In this document: one piece after another, positions 33,895 to 45,186 of the stretch
Layout of the letters: each line of letters opens with the position of its first letter
Position numbering within the stretch: the first letter of the stretch is position 1
Assembly: GCA_027186245.1 (NCBI GenBank)
Contig: CP114491.1
Span: 10,661,501 to 10,725,500, forward strand
Reading direction: 5' to 3'
DNA from: Coriaria nepalensis
Taxonomy: Eukaryota > Streptophyta > Magnoliopsida > Cucurbitales > Coriariaceae
DNA: 64,000 nucleotides
Notes under the pieces: generated by a model
What the model saw: the letters and a program-made list of their open reading frames with translations, nothing else
Databases searched by the model: none
What the model was told of the DNA's origin: nothing
Translations under genes and position numbers: made by a program

Positions 33895-36271
33895 CTTCTA
33901 TCGTGAAAGATATAGGCGGTGAGAGACTAACAAGTATCGTTTCGTAAAACCCTTTCTCTTCCTCTTCTCCTTCTTTCTTTCTTTGTTTTTTTTTTTTTAA
34001 CGGTTTTAAAATATATACTGCAGAGCAAAGAAACTATAAAAACCGTTTCTATTTTTATTTTTTACGGTTTTAAAATATAGATATGCAATATAATAATAAA
34101 TGGTTTTAAAAAAAAAAGTAAATGTTAAATTTTTAATATAATAATAATTTATAAATTGGATTAGATGATTATTAATAATTTGGATATTTAATTTATATAT
34201 TTCTTAAAAAATAAAAATAAAAAATAAAAAAAATTTGAAAGTAACAAAATTATAAGTTACCAAATTCCTCTATAGTTTGTTTTAGAATTCAACACATCTA
34301 AGGGGGGAAAACAAAAAAGATTTGAGGATTCTCAAGTAAGTTATAAATCTCGTAATTATATATATAATATTATTAAATAAATTTAAAATATAATCTCAAA
34401 TATTATACAGAAAATCACTCATACTCAACGGGATAATATGTTTGTTCTTTTCATTCATCTGTAAACTGATTTATACTCACTCTTTCCATCCTTCATCTAT
34501 TATCTATCATTCATGGCCAATAATAATAAAAAAATAAAAGAGAGAAAGAAAAAACATGGTATGATAGATTGCTACCCAATCTTATGACATGACACATAGT
34601 TTGTAACCTTAAAAAGTGTATAGAATATAGTAAATAGTGTGATGAAAAAAAAGCATGTTTTGTATACTTTGTTTTTAGACATTTTCAGTATTTACTTGTT
34701 AAAAATATGTTAGGCAATGTCTAATCAACAAATAGCTTCTTCAATTATATTTCATTTCCAAATTTATAAATAAATAAATAATAAATAAATAAATAAATAA
34801 ATAAAAAAGAAAAAAATCTCTCATTCCTACATAGGTTTGTTTGGTCAAATACAATCATAATCGTTAAGAGTATATATTATCGAAATTCGTTTTAAATAGC
34901 TTCTTCAATGTTCAATTTTTAAAAATATTATTAAAATAAATAATATTATTTAATTTCATTTAATTATATAATAATTAATAAATTATTTTTATTTTTAAAA
35001 TATTTATCTTTCGAGTAAAATAAAATCATATCACTTCCAATCATATTCATTGGACTTCTTGTAAGAAAATTCGTTTTTGTTTTCTTGTAAGAATTTTATT
35101 TATTAGAATTGTTGAAGTAGTACTTTGTTGTTTCTGATTGACTCTCAAACAGGGTTCATCCATAAATGAGAAACTCCAAAATTGTAAGTCCCCTCTCTCT
35201 CTCTCTCTCTCTCTCTCCTTTTCTATCACTTTCTCCTCAGCCAAACACTATGTAATAACGGAAAATGAAAGAAATATTATAAAATTAATAAAAATATTAA
35301 AAAAATAAAGAAAATATTAAAAAAAATCAAATCTGATTGATAATAATTTTCATTATTTAATTTTAAAAATAATTTTTTGTAATAATTATAAATATTTGAA
35401 AAATAAAATAAAATTATATTTTAATAATTTTTTCCTATTTTAAAAACTAAAAAATATATATATATATATATATGTTATAGAAAGGGTTGCCTATCAGCCC
35501 AACATACTAGTCTAGTGCTAATGGTGGAGTGTCAATTGTGAAAATTGATAGAATACTAGGGGCATTTTCCCTTGATGCTTTTACTTTCTTTTTCTTTTTC
35601 TATTTCTTTATATATTTAATTTAATCCTTTTTATTTTCTTGCTCATAGCAAGACTGACTGACCTCTCTCTCAGCCGAAGACAACACCATTCTTTTTTTTC
35701 TTTTTTTTTTTTCTTTCTTTTTGCCTTTTCCATTTCTCAATTCATCATCTGGTATCGTCCTCCTCTCTCTCTCTCCACCTTGCAATGCAGAACGGATCAT
35801 AGTTACAGATATTTTTCTCAGTCGTGTTTTGCTCCGATTTTCTCTCCAGCCAGAAGCACAGCTCGAGCTGTTGGACCGCGGAGCTGAACCTTAGTTTTCT
35901 ATCAATTCGATTTTATAGATACCTAGCTGGTTCGATAAGAGTTCACTTCGGCGAATACTTCCTCAGCCTTTACTGCTCTGAATTTCATCAATTTCCCGAA
36001 GATTTGGTGCTCCGGTGCTTCAAACTTAGTTGCTAGTGCAGTCATGAGATTGTATCTGGACTAATTGGAGTAGAGCTTAGCGGTTATGATCGATTTGAGT
36101 CCTGGTGGAGGTTTGGGGTTTTACGAGTGTGTGGATTCGGGGTCTAGTCGTCGATTGATCAAATTCGTGGACGGATTGATGAATGGAAGGGTTTGGTTTT
36201 GAAAATGGCTGAGCCTGAGATTAGTGCTTAGGTTTAGGGGTTTCAATAGGAGGTGGATTTTCTTTCTGCTC
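33895..36271. other. AT-rich intergenic region and PRAF 5' leader
   Basis: About 2.4 kb with no gene. It is very AT-rich from 34.0 to 35.5 kb, with (AAAT)n near 34769-34805, a (CT)14 run at about 35190-35216 and an (AT)n run at about 35456-35473. CT-rich sequence at 35655-35780 and the following 450 bp probably form the PRAF promoter and leader. Short upstream frames occur in the leader, but none resembles a protein family. Confidence 0.6.
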
Positions 36272-39200
36272 ATGTCGAGGTTGGATAGGATGGCTTCAGA
36301 TCTTAGTAAGGCTAGTTCTGGCGAAAGGGACACCGAGCAGGTAATATTCTTCTCCATTTCTTCAGTTTGTCGTTCTGTTTGCTACTTGTTCAAAGATTTG
36401 CGTCAAGATATGCATATTTTCAGGTCCCTCCCTTAGTTTTAATGTTTAGGCCTGAATAAGTTCAGGAAACAAGGTAAACGTTGTTTGGGGAAGTATAATC
36501 TTTCTACTGTCTTGGTATCTTCCAGTTCATTGGATTGTTTGTGAGTTGCTTCATCTATTGCTTTTTATGGAATCATCCCATGCTGGAAATTTTTTACTCG
36601 AACCACTGCAGTCAATCGACTTTTTATTGTGAGCGCTAATGTTAAATTGAGTTACATGGATTATTAGGGGCACAGTTTGGTTCATTTGTCTTAGACAGAC
36701 TAAATACTATATTTAGAGAAGTCTTGAGAAAGTCACACCGTCCTAGAGTATGGATAACGTTAAAGAATTATTCAAAGTAGAACTCTGAATAGATTTGAAG
36801 GGTTGAATGGTGATGTTGCAAGGTGAGGGCACGCTTAGTTCAGAGGTGGGGATTGTGAAGCTTAGTTTTCCCATTATCAGTTACTTTTTGAGTTATAAAT
36901 TACGAGAAAAATTTAGGCTTCTGCATTTGGTTAAATCAACACCGTCAGTTTCTGCTATCCATTAGTGTCAATTTTACTTGTTACTCTTCTTGGCCAAGCA
37001 AAATTGAGTCTTCTGCTTTTGTATAAAAGAAACACTGATTCTCTTTCATGTCCATTTGACAAGAGGAGTATAGTAACTATGCATATTCACTTTAGTCTTC
37101 GCTAGTGCAACACTAACCTTCTGAATAGTTGTTTCTTCCTGACCTCAGTATGGTAAATGTGCTAAGTTTACTTTTGTGGTGTATTTTTTACAGGCCATCA
37201 CTGCTTTAAAAAAAGGAGCTTACTTGCTCAAATATGGAAGAAGGGGGAAACCCAAATTCTGTCCCTTCCGCCTATCCAATGTAAGTGTGGCTGAGTTTCT
37301 AAATATTCTAAATTTGTAATATAATGTAAAACACTCAGAGATGTATGGAAACCTGTAACATTACTATCTCTATATGATTAAAAGTGTGAGAACTTCTGAG
37401 CAACTATATTTGATGCTTCTGAATTATAATGATCTTCGAGCATGCCACTATAGGTTATTGAGGCATTCCCTGTGTTGCGAGCTTTCTCTGTCTCCTACTA
37501 TTCCTTCAGGAAGTGTAATTAAATTCCTTCTAATAGAGGTTCTGAGTCTTTATATCTTTCTGTTTTCAGGATGAGTCTATTTTGATCTGGTTCTCAGGAA
37601 AAGAGGAGAAACATCTTAAACTAAGCCATGTGTCTCGTATTATATCGGGACAGCGCACTGTAAGGATCCTTTTTTTTTTTTTTTTTCCCCTTTCTAAAGA
37701 GACCATTATTCAGAAAAAATCACCAGTTTATATTGTTTTTAGTTGCTGTATACTAATGCAAAACTTTTCTACTGTTTTCCAGCCTATATTCCAGAGGTAT
37801 CCAAGGCCAGAGAAGGAATATCAATCGTTTTCTCTAATATATAATGAAAGATCACTGGATTTGGTATGGTATATCTTCCTTGTATCAGCTATTAGCTTCT
37901 AATATATCATTTTATTGGTGCCTTTTATCTTCCTTGAAAGCTACTGTTCTTTCTTCTCATCTACTTATACCTCTAATACATAACTATTAGACTATACACA
38001 TTCGAAAAGATCAGGAAATAAAATGCATACGGTTTTATGGTATACTTTTATTTATTCCTATTTGGATTGTTTGTATATGATCAACGATGTCAATATCATC
38101 AGTGCCTGGCTATTGAGTTTAAACACTCTCATGGATTCAAAAAAGATATTATTCTGTAGACACATAATATGGTGATTGGGTTTTCTATTTATTGATTTGA
38201 ATTTTGTAGTAATCTAGTGATCCGATCATTCTAAACCAGATTTGCAAGGATAAAGATGAAGCTGAGGTTTGGTTCAGTGGCTTGAAAGCATTAATTTCAC
38301 GTAGCCATCAAAGAAAATGGAGAACAGAATCAAGGAGTGATGGACTGCTGTCAGAAGCAAATAGTCCCAGAACGTACACACGAAGAAGTTCTCCTTTGAG
38401 TTCTCCATTTGGCAGTAATGATAGCTTGCAAAAGGTATAGTTATTTCCTACTTCCTAGCCCTATTTTGTCTGTGTTATTTAAAAGTAAACTAAGTGACTA
38501 TGTCTTTTCTTTTAAATTCTTAGGACGGGGGAGATCACCTCAGACTTCACAGCCCATATGAAAGTCCTCCTAAGAAGGGTCTGAATAAGGCTCTATCAGA
38601 TGTGATGTTATATGCTGTTCCTCCGAAGGGTTTCTTTCCCTCTGATTCTGCCAGTGGTTCTGTCCACTCTCTGTCATCAGGATCGGATAGCATGCAGGGA
38701 CACATGAAATCAATGACAATGGATGCTTTTAGAGTCAGTCTATCAAGTGCTGTAAGCTCATCAAGCCAAGGTTCTGGTGGGGATGATGGTGATGCCTTGG
38801 GCGATGTGTTCATATGGGGTGAGGGAATAGGAGAAGGTGTCCTTGGCGGTGGAGCAAATAGAGTTGGAAGTAGTACTGGTTTAAAAATGGATTCTTTGTT
38901 GCCCAAAGCCTTAGAATCTGCTGTGGTCCTTGATGTCCAGAACATTGCCTGTGGTGGACGTCATGCTGCCTTAGTAACCAAGCACGGAGAAATTTTCTCC
39001 TGGGGGGAGGAATCTGGAGGCAGGCTTGGGCATGGTGTAGACTCTGATGTTCTGCATCCAAAGCTTATTGATGCCCTCGGCAATACTAACATTGAGCTAG
39101 TAGCTTGTGGTGAGTACCACACTTGCGCTGTTACACTCTCTGGCGATTTGTACACATGGGGTGACGGCACTTACAATTTTTGTCTTCTTGGTCATGGAAA

Positions 39201-42128
39201 TGAAGTAAGCCACTGGGTCCCGAAAAGAGTAAATGGACCCTTGGAAGGCATACATGTCTCTGGCATCTCTTGTGGGCCTTGGCACACGGCAGTTGTAACC
39301 TCTGCTGGGCAGTTGTTTACTTTTGGTGATGGCACATTTGGTGTTCTAGGACATGGAAGTCGAAATAGTGTGTCAATACCAAGGGAGGTGGAATCCCTCA
39401 AGGGTCTACGCACCGTACGGGCCGCTTGTGGTGTATGGCATACTGCAGCTGTTGTAGAAGTCATGGTTGGGAATTCAAATTCCAGCAACTGTTCTTCAGG
39501 GAAACTGTTCACCTGGGGAGATGGAGACAAAGGGAGATTAGGGCACGGTGATAAAGAAACCAAGCTTGTGCCCACCTGTGTTGCTGCTCTTGTTGAACCC
39601 AATTTCTGTCGAGTGGCTTGTGGACATAGTTTGACAGTTGCGCTTACAACCTCGGGCCATGTCTACACTATGGGCAGTCCTATTTATGGGCAGCTAGGAA
39701 ATCCTCAATCAGATGGCAAGCTCCCGGCCCGTGTTGAAGGAAAGCTCTCCAAGAATTTTGTGGAGGAGATAGCTTGTGGGGCTTATCATATTGCAGTTTT
39801 AACTTCAAGGACTGAAGTTTACACATGGGGCAAGGGAGCCAATGGTCGGTTAGGTCATGGGGACATAGAAGATAGAAATTCTCCTACGCTGGTTGAGGCT
39901 CTTAAAGACAAGCAAGTTAAAAGCATTGCTTGCGGTACTAATTTTACGGCAGCTATCTGCCTTCATAAGTGGGTTTCAGGCGTGGATCAGTCTATGTGTT
40001 CAGGCTGCCGCTTGCCGTTTAACTTCAAAAGAAAACGTCATAATTGCTACAATTGTGGACTTGTTTTTTGTCATTCATGTAGCAGTAAGAAATCTCTTAA
40101 AGCCTCTATGGCCCCAAATCCCAACAAGCCTTACCGTGTCTGTGATAACTGCTATAATAAACTCTGGAAAGCTATTGAAACAGATGCATCATCTCAATCT
40201 TCCAGTAGAAGAGGGACTGTCAATAGGGGACCAGCCGAGTGTGTCGAGAAAGATGAGAAACTGGATTCCAGATCTCGTGCCCAACTTGCTAGGTTTTCTT
40301 CAATGGAATCCTTCAAGCAAGTGGAAAGCAGATCTTCTAAGAAGAACAAGAAACTAGAATTTAACAGCAGTAGGGTCTCACCTATTCCAAATGGAAGCTC
40401 CCAATGGGGAGGGCTTAACATTTCTAAATCCTTCAATCCAGTCTTTGGGTCATCCAAGAAGTTTTTCTCAGCTTCTGTTCCTGGATCCAGAATTGTTTCC
40501 CGAGCTACGTCCCCAATATCAAGGCGGTCCAGTCCTCCTCGGTCAACAACACCAACCCCAACCCTTGGAGGACTTACCTCCCCAAAAATCTTTGTGGATG
40601 ATGCTAGAAGGGCAAATGATGGCCTTAGCCAGGAGGTTATCACATTAAGGGCACAGGTAAACAGTTTTCTGCTTTTTATTTGCCTACTCGTGGGGATTTG
40701 TAATGCTCTCTGTTCACCTATACATTGAAAAAGTAACATGCATAGCTGTGAGAACTATGCATAATATGAACAAACTTCCTCATCAACCTGTATGTTTCTC
40801 AGGTAGAAAATCTTACTCGTAAGGCCCAACTTCAAGAGATTGAGCTGGAAAGAGTGAGTAAGCAGCTGAAGGAGGCTATAGCAATCGCAGAGGAAGAGAC
40901 AGCAAAATGCAAAGCGGCGAAAGAAGTGATCAAGTCACTTACAGCCCAAGTAAGACTGCACCGCACCCAATAAATAACTCAAATTCTCCTGGATAGCGGC
41001 AACTAGTCTTGATTGCATGAGTTCATTTCCCTAAGATTTCATTTCCAATCCCTACCTGAAAATTCTGAAATGCTTATTTTGTGTGCTGAACAGTTGAAGG
41101 AAATGGCTGAAAGACTGCCAGTGGGAGCAGCCAGGAATATAAAATCACCTATACTCCCCTCATTTAGCTCTAGTCCTACCTACAGTGATGTGATTAACAC
41201 TTCTAACAATCAATTTAACGGTCAAGCAACTTCCCCAGAACCCGATGTAAGTGGATCAAATGGCCAATTGCTCTCTAATGGGTCAAGCACCACCAATAAC
41301 CGCAGCTCAGGTCACAACAAACTGGGCCAAGTGGAGTCAACAATTTCAAATGGGGTCAGAACCAAAGAAATTGAATCTCGCCATGAATCAGAATGGGTCG
41401 AGCAAGATGAATCTGGTGTTTATATTACTCTTACCTCACTGCCAGGAGGTGCAAAAGATCTTAAGCGAGTTCGTTTCAGGTATCTATTTTAAAGCATGGT
41501 TAAATATAATGCTGAAAGTCTTGATAGGATATCTGGTTTTGAGATCCCTTCAAATCCAAGCGGTTGCTAAATATCTGCCCCCTGTCTTTTCCCAACATAG
41601 ATAAACTTAGTTAAGCACACCAAGTAGGTTTTGTCACTCCTATTTTTGGCTCTGCTTAAAGTGAGTTGATAATTAGTCTCCGAGTCAATGACCATTCCTC
41701 TTAAGTTTGAGAGCGTGTAAAAGAGTCCCTTAATATTCTGAATGGAAAAGAAACAGCTGTACGAGTTGGGTGCCTTCTGTATTCTCTTAAGATATGTGGG
41801 AGCAAATTAATTTCTTGTTAAGCCTGTCAACTTAATACTGATCGAGCCCTCATGGTAGAGCTTATCTATTCTCTTACTGTGTTGTTTTGCATATGATAGG
41901 CCTTACTAGCAGTGTTATAGCATGATTCTTGAACTTTGAGCAGATTAATTATGTTTATTTATTTAAACATCATATCATCTTTGATATTACAGTCGGAAGC
42001 GATTTAGCGAGAAACAGGCTGAACAGTGGTGGGCTGAGAATCGAGCTAGAGTTTACGAACAATACAATGTACGGACAATTGACAAGTCGAGTGTAGGTGT
42101 TGGGAGTGAGGACTTGGCAGCTCATTGA
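36272..42128 (+). CDS. PRAF protein: PH, RCC1, FYVE and BRX domains
   Basis: Ortholog of the Arabidopsis At5g19420 type. Nine coding exons: 36272-36340, 37194-37280, 37570-37659, 37783-37863, 38240-38434, 38524-40656, 40803-40949, 41094-41479 and 41993-42128, about 1,107 residues. The N-terminal PH domain has LKKGAYLLKYGRRGKPKF and SLDLICKDKDEAEVWFSGLK. Seven RCC1 blades follow (VFIWGEGIGEGVLGGG, LYTWGDGTYNF, LFTWGDGDKGRLGHGD and others). A FYVE zinc finger has CSGCRLPFNFKRKRHNCYNC. Then comes a coiled coil (LTRKAQLQEIELERVSKQLK) and a C-terminal BRX domain (EWVEQDESGVYITLTSLPGG and KRFSEKQAEQWWAENRARVY). The start MSRLDRMASDLSKA equals the Arabidopsis start. PRAFs bind phosphoinositides; several act in polarity and vesicle-related signalling. 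All phases agree. Confidence 0.95.
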
Positions 42129-42933
42129 CGGTGGAAAGAATCAGAAGGATGGTTTGTATATGGATTTGTTTGTTTTCGGATTAAGGGTCGGGTTTTGGAA
42201 GGTGGTTTCACTGATCGGTGGTTAGATTCTATATTCTCTGAACTCTGAAGCATAGATGGAAAAGATATTTCGGTACAAGTAGAGAGCTTTTTAGAGGGGC
42301 TTGATTGTGTATTTTTATAATTGTCCCCATTTCGTCTATTGATTTTCCTTTATCCAGTTTCATTTTTTGTTACTTTTTTTTTTTTTTTTTTCTCTCGGTA
42401 CGTGATTGGATGAGAAATGTAAATTCTACAAGTAGGTTGCTGGCAATTGTTGAGACTATCTGCAATGTAAATTCCATAAGCAAAAAAGGAGACGCTACCA
42501 CTGAATCATCTCCTAGGTTAGCTAAAGGGAGACGCTAAACTTTCTTTGTGATGATGAATCGGATATTAACAATCAGAATATTCTTAACTTATTTTTTTAA
42601 AATGAAGAAAAAAAATAATAATAAAAGAAAAAACCCCTTTACCCCAATGATAAGAGAAAAATCAACTTTGAATAATATAATTAGTTCACATTTATCATTT
42701 TTTAACTCGATCAGACCTTTCAAATTGGGGCTAAGAAGTTAGAAAAGCCGTTTTATTTATTTATTTATTTATTTATTCATTTATTTATTTATTCATTTAT
42801 TTATTTATTCATTTATTTATTTATTTTAATCATTCCCTCCTTTTCTTTTTCCGCGCGCACTGTGATTCTGTTCATTCTCCTGCCCGAGATTAAAAAAAAA
42901 AAAAACCGAAAAAAAAACTTGCATATCTCTCGA
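42129..42933. other. PRAF 3' flank and PPR promoter
   Basis: 805 bp without a gene. It contains a run of T (42369-42390) in the probable PRAF 3'UTR, an AT-rich stretch, and the TTTA/TTCA tandem repeat (42752-42827) just before the PPR gene. Confidence 0.6.
42752..42827. repeat. Compound (TTTA)n/(TTCA) tandem repeat with 16-bp higher-order period
   Basis: A TTTA array in which every fourth unit is TTCA: the C bases fall at 42778, 42794 and 42810, exactly 16 bp apart. It lies about 105 bp upstream of the PPR start. Confidence 0.9.
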
Positions 42934-45186
42934 ATGGCCGCTCACCTACTATCTTCTCGAAGTATCAGTGGCAGAACACCTGCAATACTTTTCCTCTACG
43001 CTTGCGGCCTCCCTTACAGACCTCGCCACTTCTATTATACTCCGAACCTTCTTCTTTCTAACCACGACGACGCTCTTAACCCCATCCGGACTTATGGAAC
43101 TTCTCACGCTGCGAATGAAGAATATTTTATTTCTTCACCTCCCGTCGTAGATTCATTCTTGGTGGATAAGATTCTGTGGAGCTTGAAGCAAAATGATCTG
43201 AACTCTATACGTACCTTCCTGTTTCAGTTAAATCCTTTGATCTTGGTTGAAGTTCTTTATCGCTGTCGTGATAATTTGCAACTTGGTCTGAAATTCGTTA
43301 CTTTAGTTGCTCTTAATTGCCCCAGTTTTAAGCATTCTTCACAGTCGTTTAGTACCGTGATTTACTTTTTGATACGTGGTCGGAGGCTGTCAGATGCTCA
43401 AGCTCTGATTCTTAGAATGGTGAGGAAGAGCGGCGCTTCAAGGGTTGAAATTGTCGAATCCTTGGTCTCAGCTTGTAGAAAATTCGGGTCGAATAGTTTG
43501 GTTTATGATTTGTTAATTAGGACTTATGTGCAAGCTAGAAAGTTAAGAGAAGGGTCTGAAGCGTTTAGGATTTTGAGGAGTCTAGGGTTTTCTGTTTCTA
43601 TAAATGCTTGTAATAGTCTTCTTGGTGGGCTTGTGAAGGTAGGTTGGGTTGATCTCGCGTGGCAAGTGTATTGGGAAGTTGTTAGAGGTGGGGTTCAATT
43701 AAATGTTTATACACTAAACATTATGGTGAATGCTTTGGGTAAAGATCACAAAATCGACGATGTTAAGCTATTCATATCAGACATGGAAAGTAAGGGGGTT
43801 TTTCCGGATATTGTGACATATAATACCCTAATCAATGCTTATTTTCGTCAAGGACTTATTGAAGAAGCTTTTGAGATATTGGATTCAATGTCTGAAAAGG
43901 GACTGAAACCAGGCCTTTTTACCTATAATAGTATTATAAGTGGTTTGTGTAAGAGCGGTAAGTATGTAAGGGCCCTCGTGGTTTTGGATGAGATTTTGCA
44001 GAGTGGGTTAAGCCCTGATACTGCTACCTATAACACATTGCTTGTAGAGTGTTGTAGGGAAAATGACATTTCAGAAGTGGAAGAGATTTTTGATAAAATG
44101 TCACTTCAAGGTCTTGTTCCTGATTTGGTTAGCTTTACTTCTCTTATTCGGGTTTATTCAAAGAATGGGCGTCTTGACCGTGCTTTAGAGTGTTTTAGAA
44201 ATATGAAAAGTGTTGGTCTGCTGCCTGATAATGTGATCTATACTATTCTTATTGATGGATTTTGCCAAAATGGTCTTGTTTCGGAGGCCTTTAGGATGCG
44301 GGATGAAATGCTAGAACAGGGTTGTCTTATGGATGTAGTTACATACAATACTATTCTGAATGGTTTGTGCAGGGAGAAGATGCTTGATCAAGCGGATTCT
44401 CTGTTCAATGAGATGGAGGTGCGGGGTGTAATTCCAGACTTTTATACTTTTACGACTCTTATCCGGGGGTATTGCAAGGATGGTAATATGGATAGAGCTT
44501 TGTATTTGTTTGAAAAATTTACTCACAGAAACCTCAAACCAGACATAGTGACATATAACACATTGATTGATGGGTTCTGCAAAGTAGGTGAAATGGAGAG
44601 AGCTAAGGAGTTGTGGGATGATATGATCTCGAGAAATACAGTGCCGAGTCACATTTCATATGGCATTCTAATAAACGGATTTTGTAATACGGGCAATTTG
44701 TCGGAAGCATTCAGATTATGGAACCTGATGGTTGAAAGTGGCATTAGTCCCACTCTTGTGACTTGCAATACAATTATTAAGGGGTATTGTCGGTCCGGTG
44801 ATGCTTCAAAGGCTGATGAGTTCCTGAACAAAATGATTTCAAAGGGAACTATGCCTGATAGCATCACCTATAATACTCTTATAGGTGGATTTGTAAAAGA
44901 AGAGAATATGGATAAAGCTTTTAGGTTAATTAACGAGATGGAAAAACAAGGATTCTTGCCTGATGTTATTACATATAATGTAATTTTGAATGGATATTGT
45001 AGACAAGGTAGGATGGAGGAAGCTGAAACAATATTGCAGAGAATGATTAAAGAAAATCTAAATCCTGACAGAGCCACTTATACCACTCTGATAAATGGCT
45101 ATGTCACCCAGGATAAATTAAAGGATGCATTTCGAATCCATGATGAAATGGTTCAAAGGGGATTTGTACCTGATGATATGTTTTGA
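42934..45186 (+). CDS. P-class pentatricopeptide repeat protein, At5g01110-like
   Basis: Intronless, 750 residues, starting MAAHLLSSRSISGRTPAILF. The first 60 or so residues look like an organelle targeting peptide (basic, Ser/Arg-rich). About fifteen 35-residue PPR motifs follow, for example PDIVTYNTLINAYFRQGLIE, PDTATYNTLLVECCRENDIS and PDSITYNTLIGGFVKEENMD. The closing AFRIHDEMVQRGFVPDDMF matches the C-terminus I recall for Arabidopsis At5g01110. There is no E/DYW extension, so it is P-class. Such proteins bind organellar RNA for stability, splicing or translation; the target is unknown. An in-frame extension upstream (from 42862) starts with GTG and is not used. Confidence 0.92.
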   Translation: MAAHLLSSRSISGRTPAILFLYACGLPYRPRHFYYTPNLLLSNHDDALNPIRTYGTSHAANEEYFISSPPVVDSFLVDKILWSLKQNDLNSIRTFLFQLNPLILVEVLYRCRDNLQLGLKFVTLVALNCPSFKHSSQSFSTVIYFLIRGRRLSDAQALILRMVRKSGASRVEIVESLVSACRKFGSNSLVYDLLIRTYVQARKLREGSEAFRILRSLGFSVSINACNSLLGGLVKVGWVDLAWQVYWEVVRGGVQLNVYTLNIMVNALGKDHKIDDVKLFISDMESKGVFPDIVTYNTLINAYFRQGLIEEAFEILDSMSEKGLKPGLFTYNSIISGLCKSGKYVRALVVLDEILQSGLSPDTATYNTLLVECCRENDISEVEEIFDKMSLQGLVPDLVSFTSLIRVYSKNGRLDRALECFRNMKSVGLLPDNVIYTILIDGFCQNGLVSEAFRMRDEMLEQGCLMDVVTYNTILNGLCREKMLDQADSLFNEMEVRGVIPDFYTFTTLIRGYCKDGNMDRALYLFEKFTHRNLKPDIVTYNTLIDGFCKVGEMERAKELWDDMISRNTVPSHISYGILINGFCNTGNLSEAFRLWNLMVESGISPTLVTCNTIIKGYCRSGDASKADEFLNKMISKGTMPDSITYNTLIGGFVKEENMDKAFRLINEMEKQGFLPDVITYNVILNGYCRQGRMEEAETILQRMIKENLNPDRATYTTLINGYVTQDKLKDAFRIHDEMVQRGFVPDDMF

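Noticed and set aside
42862..42933. Longer N-terminus for the PPR protein
   Set aside because: The extended frame starts with GTG and encodes a poly-Lys stretch from an A-run; the ATG at 42934 matches a targeting-peptide start.
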